Assembly (NCBI GenBank): GCA_017517605.1
Contig: JAFWYQ010000096.1
Span: 1-36,212, forward strand
DNA length: 36,212 nucleotides
Source: Bacteroidaceae bacterium
GTDB lineage: Bacteria; Bacteroidota; Bacteroidia; Bacteroidales; Bacteroidaceae
Direction: 5' to 3'
Position 1 is the stretch's first letter; every line of letters starts with the position of its first letter. Positions 23,854 to 32,438 of this stretch are shown here, one piece after another. A program made the translations under genes and the position numbers. The notes below the pieces were generated by a model. That model was not told the DNA's origin, made no database searches, and saw only the letters and a list, made by a program, of their open reading frames with translations.

Positions 23854-25154
23854 AGCGCAATACCATAGACATCATCACGTTAGGATGCTCGAAGAATCTG
23901 GTGGATTCGGAAAAGCTGATGCGTCAATTGGAAGCAAACGGTTATCACGTGACCCATGACAGTGCTTCGCCCGAAGGGGAAATTGCCGTCATCAACACTT
24001 GTGGATTCATTGGCGACGCGAAAGAGGAATCCATCAATACAATACTGGAGTTTTGCCAAGCCAAAGAGGAAGGTTTGCTCAACAAGGTATATGTTATGGG
24101 GTGTTTGTCCGAACGTTATCTGAAAGAACTTCAGGAGGAAATCCCCCAAGTGGACAAGTTTTACGGAAAGTTCAATTGGGATGACCTTTTGGCAGACTTG
24201 GGCAAAGCATACAAACCCGAATGCCGAATCCAACGCCATCTGACAACGCCTTCGCATTACGCCTATCTGAAAATATCAGAGGGATGCGACCGCAGGTGTG
24301 CATATTGTGCCATCCCCATCATTACAGGCAGACACATTTCCCGTCCGATGGACGAGATTTTGGACGAAGTCCGAATGCTGGCTGCACAGGGGGTAAAAGA
24401 GTTTCAAGTGATAGCTCAGGAATTGACCTATTACGGAGTAGACCTTTACAAAAAACAAACCCTGCCCGAATTGATTGAACGGATGGCAGAAATCCCCGGT
24501 GTTGAATGGATACGTCTGCACTATGCCTATCCGACAAACTTCCCATTGGATTTGCTGAAAGTGATGCGTGAGCACAAAAATGTGTGCAACTATTTGGACA
24601 TCGCCCTGCAACACGTGAGCGATAACATGCTTCAGCGCATGCATCGTCACGTATCCAAGCAAGATACATACAATCTGATAAGCCGTATCCGCGAAGAGGT
24701 ACCCGGCATCCATTTGCGCACAACCTTCATGGTGGGTTTCCCTGGTGAGACAGAAGAGGATTTTGAAGAATTGAAAGAGTTCATCCGTTGGGCCAAATTC
24801 GATAGGATGGGGGCCTTCCCGTACTCTGAGGAGGAAGGGACATATTCTGCCAATCATTATCAAGACGACATACCCGAGGAGACAAAACAACGTCGGTTGG
24901 ATGAAATTATGGCCATCCAGCAAGAGGTGTCTGCCGAGTTGAATATGAAGAAAGTAGGCCAAGTGCTCCCTATAATCATTGATCGCGAGGAGGGAGACTA
25001 TTATGTGGGACGTACTGAATTCGATTCACCGGAAGTAGACCTTGAAGTGTTGATAAGCAAAAGTGAAGGAACACTTGAAGCTGGTTCTTTCTACCACGTG
25101 CAGATAACGGATGCGGCAGAATTCGACTTGTATGCCACTCTTTTAAAGAATTGA
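23850..25154 (+). CDS. rimO: Ribosomal protein S12 methylthiotransferase
   Basis: The 434-residue protein has the three MTTase cysteines C13, C51 and C84 (LGCSKN, INTCGFIG, VMGCLSERY), the radical-SAM triad C146-x3-C150-x2-C153 in GCDRRCAYCAIP, and a C-terminal TRAM-like segment. LGCSKNLVDSE and KISEGCDRRC identify RimO rather than MiaB. It adds a methylthio group to a conserved Asp of ribosomal protein S12 using two iron-sulfur clusters. It overlaps ftsY by four bases and precedes the HU-like gene. Confidence 0.96.
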   Translation: MKRNTIDIITLGCSKNLVDSEKLMRQLEANGYHVTHDSASPEGEIAVINTCGFIGDAKEESINTILEFCQAKEEGLLNKVYVMGCLSERYLKELQEEIPQVDKFYGKFNWDDLLADLGKAYKPECRIQRHLTTPSHYAYLKISEGCDRRCAYCAIPIITGRHISRPMDEILDEVRMLAAQGVKEFQVIAQELTYYGVDLYKKQTLPELIERMAEIPGVEWIRLHYAYPTNFPLDLLKVMREHKNVCNYLDIALQHVSDNMLQRMHRHVSKQDTYNLISRIREEVPGIHLRTTFMVGFPGETEEDFEELKEFIRWAKFDRMGAFPYSEEEGTYSANHYQDDIPEETKQRRLDEIMAIQQEVSAELNMKKVGQVLPIIIDREEGDYYVGRTEFDSPEVDLEVLISKSEGTLEAGSFYHVQITDAAEFDLYATLLKN

Positions 25155-25185
25155 TTTTGAATAATAACATAGGAGGACACAAATT

Positions 25186-25458
25186 TTGAATCATAAAGAA
25201 CTCATAAGTATTTTATCCAAAGATTTAGGCACTTCGGTAAAAGACACTTCCGAAGTTGTCAATCGGATTGTTTCTGCAATGATAGACGAATTGCAGAAGG
25301 GGAATACTGTGAATATTCAAGATTTCGGTACTTTTGAAGTAAAGAAGAAGATGGAGCGCATTTCCGTCATCCCTTCTACCCAACAACGTGTTTTGGTTCC
25401 TCCTAAATTGACACTCACATTCAAGCCTGCAATCTCGCTAAAGGAGAAAGTAAAATAA
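25186..25458 (+). CDS. HU/IHF-like DNA-binding protein
   Basis: The 90-residue protein matches HU in length and layout: N-terminal helices (MNHKELISILSKDLGTSV), NIQDFGTFEVKKK where HU has the GFGTF strand, and TLTFKPAISLKEKVK at the end. The usual RNPxTG arm tip reads STQQRVLVPP, lacking the intercalating Pro of standard HU. The start is TTG at 25186, chosen because a perfect AGGAGG (25171-25176) lies 9 bp upstream; strong Shine-Dalgarno sites are unusual in Bacteroidetes. The gene follows rimO by 31 bp. It may bind DNA with altered specificity; its role is not known. Confidence 0.85.
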   Translation: MNHKELISILSKDLGTSVKDTSEVVNRIVSAMIDELQKGNTVNIQDFGTFEVKKKMERISVIPSTQQRVLVPPKLTLTFKPAISLKEKVK

Positions 25459-25488
25459 GCATAGTGAATAACCTTGAAAAACAATCGT

Positions 25489-26346
25489 ATGGCGGATAAA
25501 ATTCAAAAAGAGGGCTTGTGCTCTATCTTGATGAAGGAGAGCACAATGGCAGATACTGAAATTCGCAAAATCCTGGATGCATTTTTCATGCAAATCATGA
25601 AGGGATTGGAAGAAGAACGCTATGTAAAAGTCAAAGGTCTGGGGGTATTCAAGCTGATAGATGTAGAGAGTCGACGGAGCGTGGATGTCAACACCAAGGA
25701 ATATATCGAAATACCCGAACACCGAAAAATCACATTTACACCTGAATCAGCATTAAAAGAGCTGATAAACAAGCCTTTTGCACATTTTGAAACCATAGAA
25801 ATAAAATCCGATGGATTTTTGGGAAAGACACCTTCAAGCATCGAAAAGGAGATGGAAGCTGACCAAATAGACGAAGAGACAGAGGAAAACTATGCGGACA
25901 AAGAAATGGATGTAGCTATGTCAGAAGAAAAGCCAGATACCCCAACCATCGAAGGAAAGGTGAACATCGAAGAATTCACCCAAAAAGAGACACTTATCGA
26001 AGAGCCATTTATCGAAGAAGATATGAATGTAGAGGAGCCATTTACCGAAGAAGAGCCGAATGTAAAAGAAGAACCCATCGAAGAAGAAAATACAGTAAAG
26101 GAAGGTGTCGAAAATCTGCACAAAGAATCCGTTGCCGTAAAGCCCCAAGATACGATTCCTCATCAAGCACCTGTCCGCCTCATTGAGCGCCGTGAAGAAT
26201 TGCGCAAATTGGACAGACAATTGGAAGAGGAGAATAGGAAAAACAAGATATCCCTTACCATCATTTCCATTCTTATGTTTTTGGTTTTACTTTTCGGTCT
26301 ATTATTCATTCTTGCACCTGAGTTTTTAGAACAACTACTTTACTAA
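25489..26346 (+). CDS. HU-like domain protein with acidic linker and C-terminal membrane helix
   Basis: From the ATG at 25489 the protein has 285 residues (a TTG at 25474 is possible). Residues 1-95 are an HU-like domain (MADTEIRKILDAFFMQIMKG, then VKVKGLGVFKL and ITFTPESALKELIN). Residues 100-210 are strongly acidic with repeats such as EEPFIEEDMNVEEPFTEEE. A charged, probably coiled segment (ERREELRKLDRQLEEENR) leads to one membrane helix, about 248-275 (SLTIISILMFLVLLFGLLFI), and a short tail. The layout predicts a tail-anchored inner-membrane protein holding an HU-like domain in the cytoplasm. It lies 30 bp after the small HU-like gene, likely in the same transcript. Function unknown; chromosome-to-membrane attachment is a hypothesis. 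Confidence 0.8.
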   Translation: MADKIQKEGLCSILMKESTMADTEIRKILDAFFMQIMKGLEEERYVKVKGLGVFKLIDVESRRSVDVNTKEYIEIPEHRKITFTPESALKELINKPFAHFETIEIKSDGFLGKTPSSIEKEMEADQIDEETEENYADKEMDVAMSEEKPDTPTIEGKVNIEEFTQKETLIEEPFIEEDMNVEEPFTEEEPNVKEEPIEEENTVKEGVENLHKESVAVKPQDTIPHQAPVRLIERREELRKLDRQLEEENRKNKISLTIISILMFLVLLFGLLFILAPEFLEQLLY

Positions 26347-26443
26347 AAGTACCAAGGAATGTTAACGCAGAGGCGGTGTTTTGAGTATAATTGCAAATAC
26401 TCCTAAAAACTGCATCAATCAGTGCTTTTTTTTCCAAAAATAA

Positions 26444-26475
26444 ATTGCAATAGTTAAGAATAAATGCTACTTTTG
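26444..26475 (+). promoter_or_regulatory. Promoter of the moxR-bat cluster
   Basis: ATTG (26444-26447), 20 bp, TACTTTTG (26468-26475) lies 41 bp before the moxR ATG. The -7 box is exact; the -33 box has one mismatch. Confidence 0.6.
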
Positions 26476-26516
26476 GGCCTCAAAAACCGAAAGTAGAAAA
26501 ATAATATTATAAAATT

Positions 26517-27512
26517 ATGGCAGAAACAATAGATATTCGTGAATTGAACGAACGGATAGAGAGACAAAGTGCATTTGTTACCAATCTGATTGCAGGAATG
26601 GATCAGATTATTGTAGGACAGAAACATTTGGTTGAATCATTGCTCATCGGATTGTTGTCTGATGGACATGTGTTGTTGGAAGGTGTACCCGGTTTGGCAA
26701 AGACATTGGCCATCAAGACACTGGCTTCGCTTGTAGATGCCAAGTATAGCCGCATTCAGTTTACACCCGATTTGCTTCCTGCGGACGTGATAGGAACCAT
26801 GATCTATAGTCAGAAGGAAGAGCATTTTATCGCCAATAAAGGTCCGATTTTTGCAAATTTCGTGTTGGCAGACGAAATCAACCGTGCTCCGGCCAAGGTG
26901 CAAAGTGCCTTGTTGGAAGCTATGCAGGAGCGTCAGGTGACATTGAGCAAGAATACATTCCTTTTGCCCGAACCTTTCTTGGTGTTGGCCACTCAGAATC
27001 CCATTGAGCAAGAGGGTACTTATCCGCTTCCTGAAGCCCAGGTTGACCGTTTTATGCTGAAAGTCATCATTGATTATCCGAAGTTGGAGGAGGAGAAGAG
27101 AATCATCCGACAGAACATTTCGGGCGAAAAGATGGAGGTAAAGCCCAACCTCAAGGCCGAGGACATCATCGAAGCCCGCAAGGTTGTCCGCCAAGTGTAT
27201 CTGGACGAGAAGATCGAGCAATACATCGCTGATATCGTATTTGCCACACGCTATCCTCAGAAATACGACTTGAAGGAGTTGAAGGGATTGATTGCATTCG
27301 GTGGTTCGCCACGTGCCTCCATCAATTTGGCCTTGGCTGCTCGTGCTTATGCCTTCATCAAGCGTCGCGGATACGTAGTGCCTGAAGACGTACGTGCGGT
27401 AGCTCATGATGTGCTCCGTCATCGTATCGGATTGACATACGAGGCAGAGGCAAGCAATGTCACTTCAGACGAAATCGTTAGCAAGATATTGAATAAGGTT
27501 GAGGTGCCTTAA
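26517..27512 (+). CDS. MoxR-family AAA+ ATPase
   Basis: The 331-residue protein has Walker A GVPGLAKT at 56-63, Walker B FVLADE at 115-120 followed by INRAPAKVQSALLEAMQERQ, a sensor motif in VLATQNPIEQEGTYPLPEAQ and the lid domain at the C-terminus. MoxR ATPases act as chaperones that work with von Willebrand A proteins, here the DUF58, BatA and BatB proteins encoded downstream. It is the first gene of the cluster, with its own promoter; the DUF58 gene starts 61 bp after it. Confidence 0.94.
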   Translation: MAETIDIRELNERIERQSAFVTNLIAGMDQIIVGQKHLVESLLIGLLSDGHVLLEGVPGLAKTLAIKTLASLVDAKYSRIQFTPDLLPADVIGTMIYSQKEEHFIANKGPIFANFVLADEINRAPAKVQSALLEAMQERQVTLSKNTFLLPEPFLVLATQNPIEQEGTYPLPEAQVDRFMLKVIIDYPKLEEEKRIIRQNISGEKMEVKPNLKAEDIIEARKVVRQVYLDEKIEQYIADIVFATRYPQKYDLKELKGLIAFGGSPRASINLALAARAYAFIKRRGYVVPEDVRAVAHDVLRHRIGLTYEAEASNVTSDEIVSKILNKVEVP

Positions 27513-27573
27513 TATTTGGTTCATTGGTTGTTAGTTTATACGTTTTTTGTTCAAACTCAAAACTAAACTTGAC

Positions 27574-28443
27574 ATGGAAGCAAATGAACTGATTGAACGT
27601 GTCCGGCAGATAGAAATCAAGGCTCGCGGCCTTTCCAGCAACCTGTTTGCGGGTCAGTACCATTCGGCCTTCAAAGGACGTGGTATGGCCTTTTCCGAAG
27701 TGCGCGAGTATCAGTATGGCGATGATGTACGCGATATTGATTGGAATGTGACGGCGCGTATGAGCAAGCCCTATATCAAAGTGTTTGAAGAGGAGCGTGA
27801 GATGACCGTGATGCTTCTTGTGGATGTGTCGTCAAGCCTCGATTTCGGTACGGTAAAGCAAATGAAGAAAGAGATGGAGACAGAGATTGCCGCCACGCTT
27901 GCCTTCTCTGCTATACAAAACAACGACAAGATTGGCGTGATTTTTTTCTCAGACAGGATAGAAAAATTCATACCGCCAAAGAAAGGTAAAAAGCACATCC
28001 TCTACATTATCCGCGAGTTGTTGGATTTCAAGCCCGAAAGTCAGAAGACGGACGTGAAGATGGCAATTGAATACCTGACCAACGTATTGAAAAAGCGTTG
28101 TACAGCATTCATTATAAGCGACTTCATCGACAAGAACGACTTCACCAATGCGTTGACCATAGCCAACCGCAAACACGATGTAGTGGCTATCCAGGTGTAC
28201 GACCGACGTGTGGCCGAATTGCCCGATGTAGGTTTGATGAAAGTACGCGATGCAGAGACAGGTCACGAACAGTATATCGACACTTCATCAAGAAGTCTCC
28301 GCCAGGCTCACCACGAGTGGTGGCAAGAGCGCCAAGAACGGATGAACGTAGCATTTACGAAAAGTCGCGTCGACTCCATTTCTGTCCGCACGGATGAAGA
28401 TTATGTAAAAGCCCTCTTGAACTTGTTTGCAAGAAGAAGTTAA
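27574..28443 (+). CDS. DUF58 domain protein (VWA-like)
   Basis: The ATG at 27574 (MEANELIERVRQIEIKARGL) gives 289 residues. GRGMAFSEVREYQYGDDVRDIDWNVTAR is the DUF58 signature, found around residues 40-65. A von Willebrand A-like fold follows with the metal-site motif DVSSS in MLLVDVSSSLDFG. No signal peptide or membrane helix is seen, so it is expected to be cytoplasmic. DUF58 genes regularly pair with moxR, and the protein is thought to be a MoxR partner. The next gene begins 15 bp downstream. Confidence 0.92.
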   Translation: MEANELIERVRQIEIKARGLSSNLFAGQYHSAFKGRGMAFSEVREYQYGDDVRDIDWNVTARMSKPYIKVFEEEREMTVMLLVDVSSSLDFGTVKQMKKEMETEIAATLAFSAIQNNDKIGVIFFSDRIEKFIPPKKGKKHILYIIRELLDFKPESQKTDVKMAIEYLTNVLKKRCTAFIISDFIDKNDFTNALTIANRKHDVVAIQVYDRRVAELPDVGLMKVRDAETGHEQYIDTSSRSLRQAHHEWWQERQERMNVAFTKSRVDSISVRTDEDYVKALLNLFARRS

Positions 28444-28458
28444 ATAAAAAATTGTAAG

Positions 28459-29544
28459 GTGTTGAAAAAAAATAATATATATACTTTGCTTGTTGCTTTT
28501 TTGTGCTTGATATCCACAAGTGTTTATGCACAAAATGTAACCGTTGATGCCAGCATCGATTCAATCCAACGTTTTATAGGTGAACAGGCACGCATCAAGT
28601 TGGAAGTCTGTTGCAATGCCCGCCAATCAGTACTTCTCCCTCAGTTTGCCGACACCCTGATTACAGGGGTCGAAATTATAGATATTGCCAAAGCAGATAC
28701 ACAATATCTGAACAATAGGGAGCGTATGATGGTGACTCAAGAGTATATCGTAACCTCTTTTGATTCAGCTTCGTATTACATTCCTCCCTTCGAAGTGTCG
28801 GTGGATGGACAAGCCCATCACTCCCAAAGTTTGGCGTTGATGGTTTATCCCATGCCCCTCGACGAAGAGAATCCCGAAGCCATATTTCCTCCCAAGGACA
28901 TTATGCAACTGCCCTTGACTTGGGTAGATTGGAAGCCGGTGGTTTGGAAATTGCCCCTCCTTTTCATCATCATCGTTGCCGCCATCTATTTGATTGTCCG
29001 ATACCACGACAACAGACCCATTATCCGTAAGGTAAAGGTCGAACCCAAGTTACCACCTCACGAACAAGCCATGCTCGATATCGATCGTATCAAGGCTGAA
29101 AAGAGTTGGCAAAAGGGTGACCCGAAGGGATACTACACCGAATTGACCGATGTTATCCGTGTGTACATCCATGGTCGTTTTGGATTCAATGCCATGGAGA
29201 AGACCTCTTCGGAAATCATTGATTATCTGAAAGAAACAAAAGATAAGGAAGGCATTGAGGATTTGAAACAACTCTTCATGACGGCCGATTTGGTAAAGTT
29301 TGCCAAGTATGCACCGCTTCTGAACGAGAATGACATGAATCTGGTTAGCGCCATAGAGTTTATCAATCAGACAAAGGTTGAGGTTGACCCCAACGAGAAA
29401 CCGGCTCCTACCGAAATCACCATCGAGGAGAAGCGTTCAAAGCGCACCAAAGTGGCTCTGATTGTCGGTATAGTAACATTGGTCGTATTGGCAATGGTTA
29501 TTGTATATTTCGTTGGTAGCGACCTTTATAACCTCTTTTTCTGA
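28459..29544 (+). CDS. BatD-like membrane protein between DUF58 and batA
   Basis: The 361-residue protein starts at GTG 28459 or TTG 28462. It has a signal peptide (about 1-25), a beta-rich extracytoplasmic region to about 155, a membrane helix at about 161-181, a cytoplasmic segment and a second helix at about 331-352. The cytoplasmic part resembles the C-terminal part of BatD in the same operon: YYTELTDVIRVYI against FYEEVLKALWGYI, a spaced Ser-x-E with a following helix, then KFAKYAP against EFARYAP and a closing A-x-E. This suggests a duplicated BatD-type module. It is a regular member of Bacteroidetes bat clusters, with no assigned function. Confidence 0.75.
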   Translation: MLKKNNIYTLLVAFLCLISTSVYAQNVTVDASIDSIQRFIGEQARIKLEVCCNARQSVLLPQFADTLITGVEIIDIAKADTQYLNNRERMMVTQEYIVTSFDSASYYIPPFEVSVDGQAHHSQSLALMVYPMPLDEENPEAIFPPKDIMQLPLTWVDWKPVVWKLPLLFIIIVAAIYLIVRYHDNRPIIRKVKVEPKLPPHEQAMLDIDRIKAEKSWQKGDPKGYYTELTDVIRVYIHGRFGFNAMEKTSSEIIDYLKETKDKEGIEDLKQLFMTADLVKFAKYAPLLNENDMNLVSAIEFINQTKVEVDPNEKPAPTEITIEEKRSKRTKVALIVGIVTLVVLAMVIVYFVGSDLYNLFF

Positions 29545-29574
29545 AAATAGTAAACTGTTGAAAAAGGAACGATT

Positions 29575-30573
29575 ATGATTTTTGAAAATATTGAATGCTT
29601 GTTTTTGTTGCTGCTACTCATACCTTATATAATATGGTATGTCATGCGCCACAGACAGAGTACCCCTGCCATGCAAGTCTCCAGCACATGGGCCTATCTG
29701 AAGGCTCCGCGCAGCTATAAGGTGTATCTTCTGCATGTGCCATTCCTGTTGCGTGTGGTTGCATTCATCATGCTGGTATTGGTCATTGCCCGTCCACAGA
29801 CGACGGATAATTGGCAGAATACCGAGATAGAGGGTATCGACATCATGATGGCCGTCGATGTCTCCACCAGTATGTTGGCTCAGGACCTCAAGCCCAATCG
29901 TATAGAGGCCGCAAAGACCGTGGCGGCAGAGTTTATCAACGGTCGCCCGAACGACAATATCGGCCTCACCATCTTTGCAGGAGAGAGTTTCACCCAATGT
30001 CCTTTGACGATTGACCATGCGGTGTTGCTCAATCTTTTCCGCGAGATTGACTGCTCCATTGCCCAGCGGGGTATGATTGAGGATGGTACGGCTATCGGCA
30101 TGGGTATCGCCAATGCCGTTTCGCGCTTGAAGGATAGCAAGGCCAAGTCGAAAGTTGTGATTCTGCTTACCGATGGCTCCAACAATCGGGGCGACATCTC
30201 TCCATTGACCGCTGCCGAGATAGCCAAGAGTTTCGGAGTGAGAGTCTACACCGTGGGTGTAGGTACCAATGGTACAGCACCTTATCCAGTGCAAACAGCC
30301 ATGGGTACCCAATACCTCAACCAACCAGTAGAGATTGACGAAGCCACATTGACACAGATTGCCTCCACATCGGGTGGAAACTATTTCCGCGCCAAGGACG
30401 AGGCCGAATTGCGTCAGATTTATGCCGAGATTGATAAATTGGAGAAGACCAAGCTGAATGTCAAGGAGTTCAGCAAGCGCGAGGAGGAGTATGCCCTTTT
30501 TGCCTGGATAGCCTTAGCTTGTGTCTTGCTCGAAGTGTTGTTGAGAAATTCGGTATTGAAGAGGATTCCTTAA
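29575..30573 (+). CDS. batA: BatA, VWA-domain inner-membrane protein
   Basis: The 332-residue protein has hydrophobic segments at about 7-24 and 57-78, a von Willebrand A domain (about 88-290) and a C-terminal helix at about 305-325. The metal-ion site is complete: DVSTS in MMAVDVSTSMLAQD, GTAIGMGIANAV and LLTDGSNNRGD. The VWA domain should face the periplasm or cytoplasm depending on helix orientation, which cannot be settled by eye. BatA was first named from Bacteroides fragilis, where the bat genes were linked to aerotolerance. batB follows after 31 bp. Confidence 0.93.
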   Translation: MIFENIECLFLLLLLIPYIIWYVMRHRQSTPAMQVSSTWAYLKAPRSYKVYLLHVPFLLRVVAFIMLVLVIARPQTTDNWQNTEIEGIDIMMAVDVSTSMLAQDLKPNRIEAAKTVAAEFINGRPNDNIGLTIFAGESFTQCPLTIDHAVLLNLFREIDCSIAQRGMIEDGTAIGMGIANAVSRLKDSKAKSKVVILLTDGSNNRGDISPLTAAEIAKSFGVRVYTVGVGTNGTAPYPVQTAMGTQYLNQPVEIDEATLTQIASTSGGNYFRAKDEAELRQIYAEIDKLEKTKLNVKEFSKREEEYALFAWIALACVLLEVLLRNSVLKRIP

Positions 30574-30604
30574 CCTTGGATATATTTATAAGGAGGATTG
30601 AGTT

Positions 30605-31639
30605 ATGTTTAGATTTGGAGACCCCACTTGTTTATACTTGTTAGCTATATTGCCTTTATTGGCAGCCTTTTATCTGTTTTCCAACTACCGTCGGCACAAA
30701 CGCATCCGCAAGTATGGTGACCCTGATTTGCTCCGCCAACTGATGCCCGATGTGTCAAGCCATCGTATGCACCTGAAGTTTTGGCTCACCTTTGCAGCCA
30801 TTGCACTGATAATATTTGTGTTGGCTCGCCCTCAGTTCGGATCAAAGATGGAGACGGTAAAACGCAGCGGTATCGAGACGGTGATTGCACTCGACATCTC
30901 CAACTCCATGTTGGCCGAGGATGTGCAACCCAACCGATTGGAAAAATCCAAACGCCTGGTCAGCAAGTTGATGGAGAGTTTCACCAACGACAAGGTAGGC
31001 ATGATTGTGTTTGCCGGTCAGGCATTCACCCAATTGCCCATCACCAGCGACTACATTTCGGCCAAAATGTTTTTGGACGCCATTGACCCTTCGCTCATTG
31101 CCAGCCAGGGTACCGACATTGGTGGTGCTATCGATTTGGCCATGAAGAGTTTTACTCCCAAGGAGGAGGTCGGACGCGCCATCATCATCATCACCGACGG
31201 TGAGAATCACGAGGGTGGAGCCGAGGAGGCCGCCCGTGCAGCATCCGAGAAGGGGATGCTTGTCTATGTCCTCGGAGTAGGTTCGCCCGAGGGAGCACCC
31301 ATACCCGCCAATACTGGACGCTCCAACGATTTCCGCAAGGACAAGGATGGCAATGTTATCGTCACCCGCCTGAACGAAGAGATGTGTCGTCAGATAGCCC
31401 AAGCCGGCAAGGGAATGTACATTCGTGTGGACAACAGCAACTCCGCCCAACGCATCCTGCAAGGCGAGATTGACAAACTGGCGAAAGCCGACGTAGAGAC
31501 CACCATCTTCACCGAGTTCGACGAGCAGTTCATCGTTGTAGCATGGATTGCTTTGATTCTGTTGGTGTTGGAGGTGCTCGTGTTGGAGCGCAAGAATCCA
31601 TTGTTCAAGAATATCAAACTATTTGATAAAGAGAAATGA
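30605..31639 (+). CDS. batB: BatB, VWA-domain inner-membrane protein
   Basis: The 344-residue protein is a paralogue of BatA with the same plan: N-terminal helices (about 8-25 and 58-78), VWA domain with DISNS in VIALDISNSMLAED, GTDIGGAIDLAMKSF and IITDGENHEGGA, and a C-terminal helix (about 310-330). Its ribosome-binding site is unusually strong for this phylum, AGGAGG at 30591-30596. The ATG of batC overlaps its stop (ATGA), indicating translational coupling. It probably forms a complex with BatA and the TPR protein BatC; this rests on family knowledge. Confidence 0.93.
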   Translation: MFRFGDPTCLYLLAILPLLAAFYLFSNYRRHKRIRKYGDPDLLRQLMPDVSSHRMHLKFWLTFAAIALIIFVLARPQFGSKMETVKRSGIETVIALDISNSMLAEDVQPNRLEKSKRLVSKLMESFTNDKVGMIVFAGQAFTQLPITSDYISAKMFLDAIDPSLIASQGTDIGGAIDLAMKSFTPKEEVGRAIIIITDGENHEGGAEEAARAASEKGMLVYVLGVGSPEGAPIPANTGRSNDFRKDKDGNVIVTRLNEEMCRQIAQAGKGMYIRVDNSNSAQRILQGEIDKLAKADVETTIFTEFDEQFIVVAWIALILLVLEVLVLERKNPLFKNIKLFDKEK

Positions 31640-32388
31640 AAATACTGACTATGAAATATCTATTGTTTATCCTCGGTGCCAGTATGGCCATGGGAGCATC
31701 GGCGCAACGAACCGATCGCGACTTCATCCGCAGGGGCAACCGACTGTACGCCGACAGCCTCTTTGTAAAGGCCGAAGTGGAGTATCGCCGTGCCTTGGAT
31801 GCCAATCCGCAATCCGTCGAAGCCATGTTCAATTTGGGCAACTCCCTCTTGAGCCAGCAAAAAGCCGAAGAGGCCATGAAAATGTATCAGGCAGCGGCGG
31901 CACAAATCCCCGCTAACGAAAAGCACATTGCCACCAGCGAGGCCGACAAACTCCGTTTGGCACAAGTGTATCACAATGCAGGAGTCATCCTCCAGAGCAG
32001 CAAGCAATTCGACGCATGCATCGAAGCATACAAGAACTCCTTGCGCAACAATCCGCTCGACCACGAAACCCGCTACAACCTCACGTTGGCCATGAAGCAG
32101 CGCCAGCAACAACAACAAGAGCAACAGAATCAAGACCAGCAACAAGAGGAACAAGAAGAGCAAAAGGAGAAGGAGCAGGAGCAACAACAAAACCAAGAGC
32201 AGAATCAAGAGCAAGAGCAACAACAGCAACAAGAGCAACAACCCCAACCCCAACAGGAGCAGGATATGTCGCAAGAGAATGCCGAGCAATTGCTGAATGC
32301 CATCATGCAGGACGAGAAGGACATCCAAGAGAAAGTACAGAAAGCCATGCAGGAAGTGCAACCGCGTAGGTTTGAGAAAGATTGGTAA
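31636..32388 (+). CDS. batC: BatC, TPR protein with Gln/Glu-rich tail
   Basis: The 250-residue product starts at 31636 (overlapping the batB stop) or at the ATG at 31651, which begins a clean signal peptide (MKYLLFILGASMAMGASAQ). TPR helices cover about residues 25-150 (AEVEYRRALDANPQSVEAMF, then a second repeat with FDACIEAYKNSLRNNPLDHE). Residues 155-212 are almost entirely Q and E with scattered K, N and P, followed by a charged helix and the C-terminal RRFEKDW. The Q/E tract is encoded by CAA/CAG and GAG runs and is likely to vary in length between strains. TPR domains serve as partner-binding scaffolds. Confidence 0.9.
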   Translation: MKILTMKYLLFILGASMAMGASAQRTDRDFIRRGNRLYADSLFVKAEVEYRRALDANPQSVEAMFNLGNSLLSQQKAEEAMKMYQAAAAQIPANEKHIATSEADKLRLAQVYHNAGVILQSSKQFDACIEAYKNSLRNNPLDHETRYNLTLAMKQRQQQQQEQQNQDQQQEEQEEQKEKEQEQQQNQEQNQEQEQQQQQEQQPQPQQEQDMSQENAEQLLNAIMQDEKDIQEKVQKAMQEVQPRRFEKDW

Positions 32389-32395
32389 GAGGAAA

Positions 32396-32428
32396 GTGAA
32401 GAATCCAATAGTGAAGAATGAAGAGTGA
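32396..32428 (+). repeat. GAAGAAT words between batC and batD
   Basis: Three 7-bp GAAGARt words (32398, 32413 and 32420) lie in the 50-bp gap. The last contributes an ATG at 32418 that is in frame with batD; because it belongs to the repeat, it is a poor choice of start. Confidence 0.7.
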
Positions 32429-32438
32429 CATAAAAAAT

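Noticed and set aside
32418-32438. Upstream ATG of batD
   Set aside because: It is part of the GAAGAAT repeat; the next in-frame ATG at 32439 starts directly at the signal peptide.
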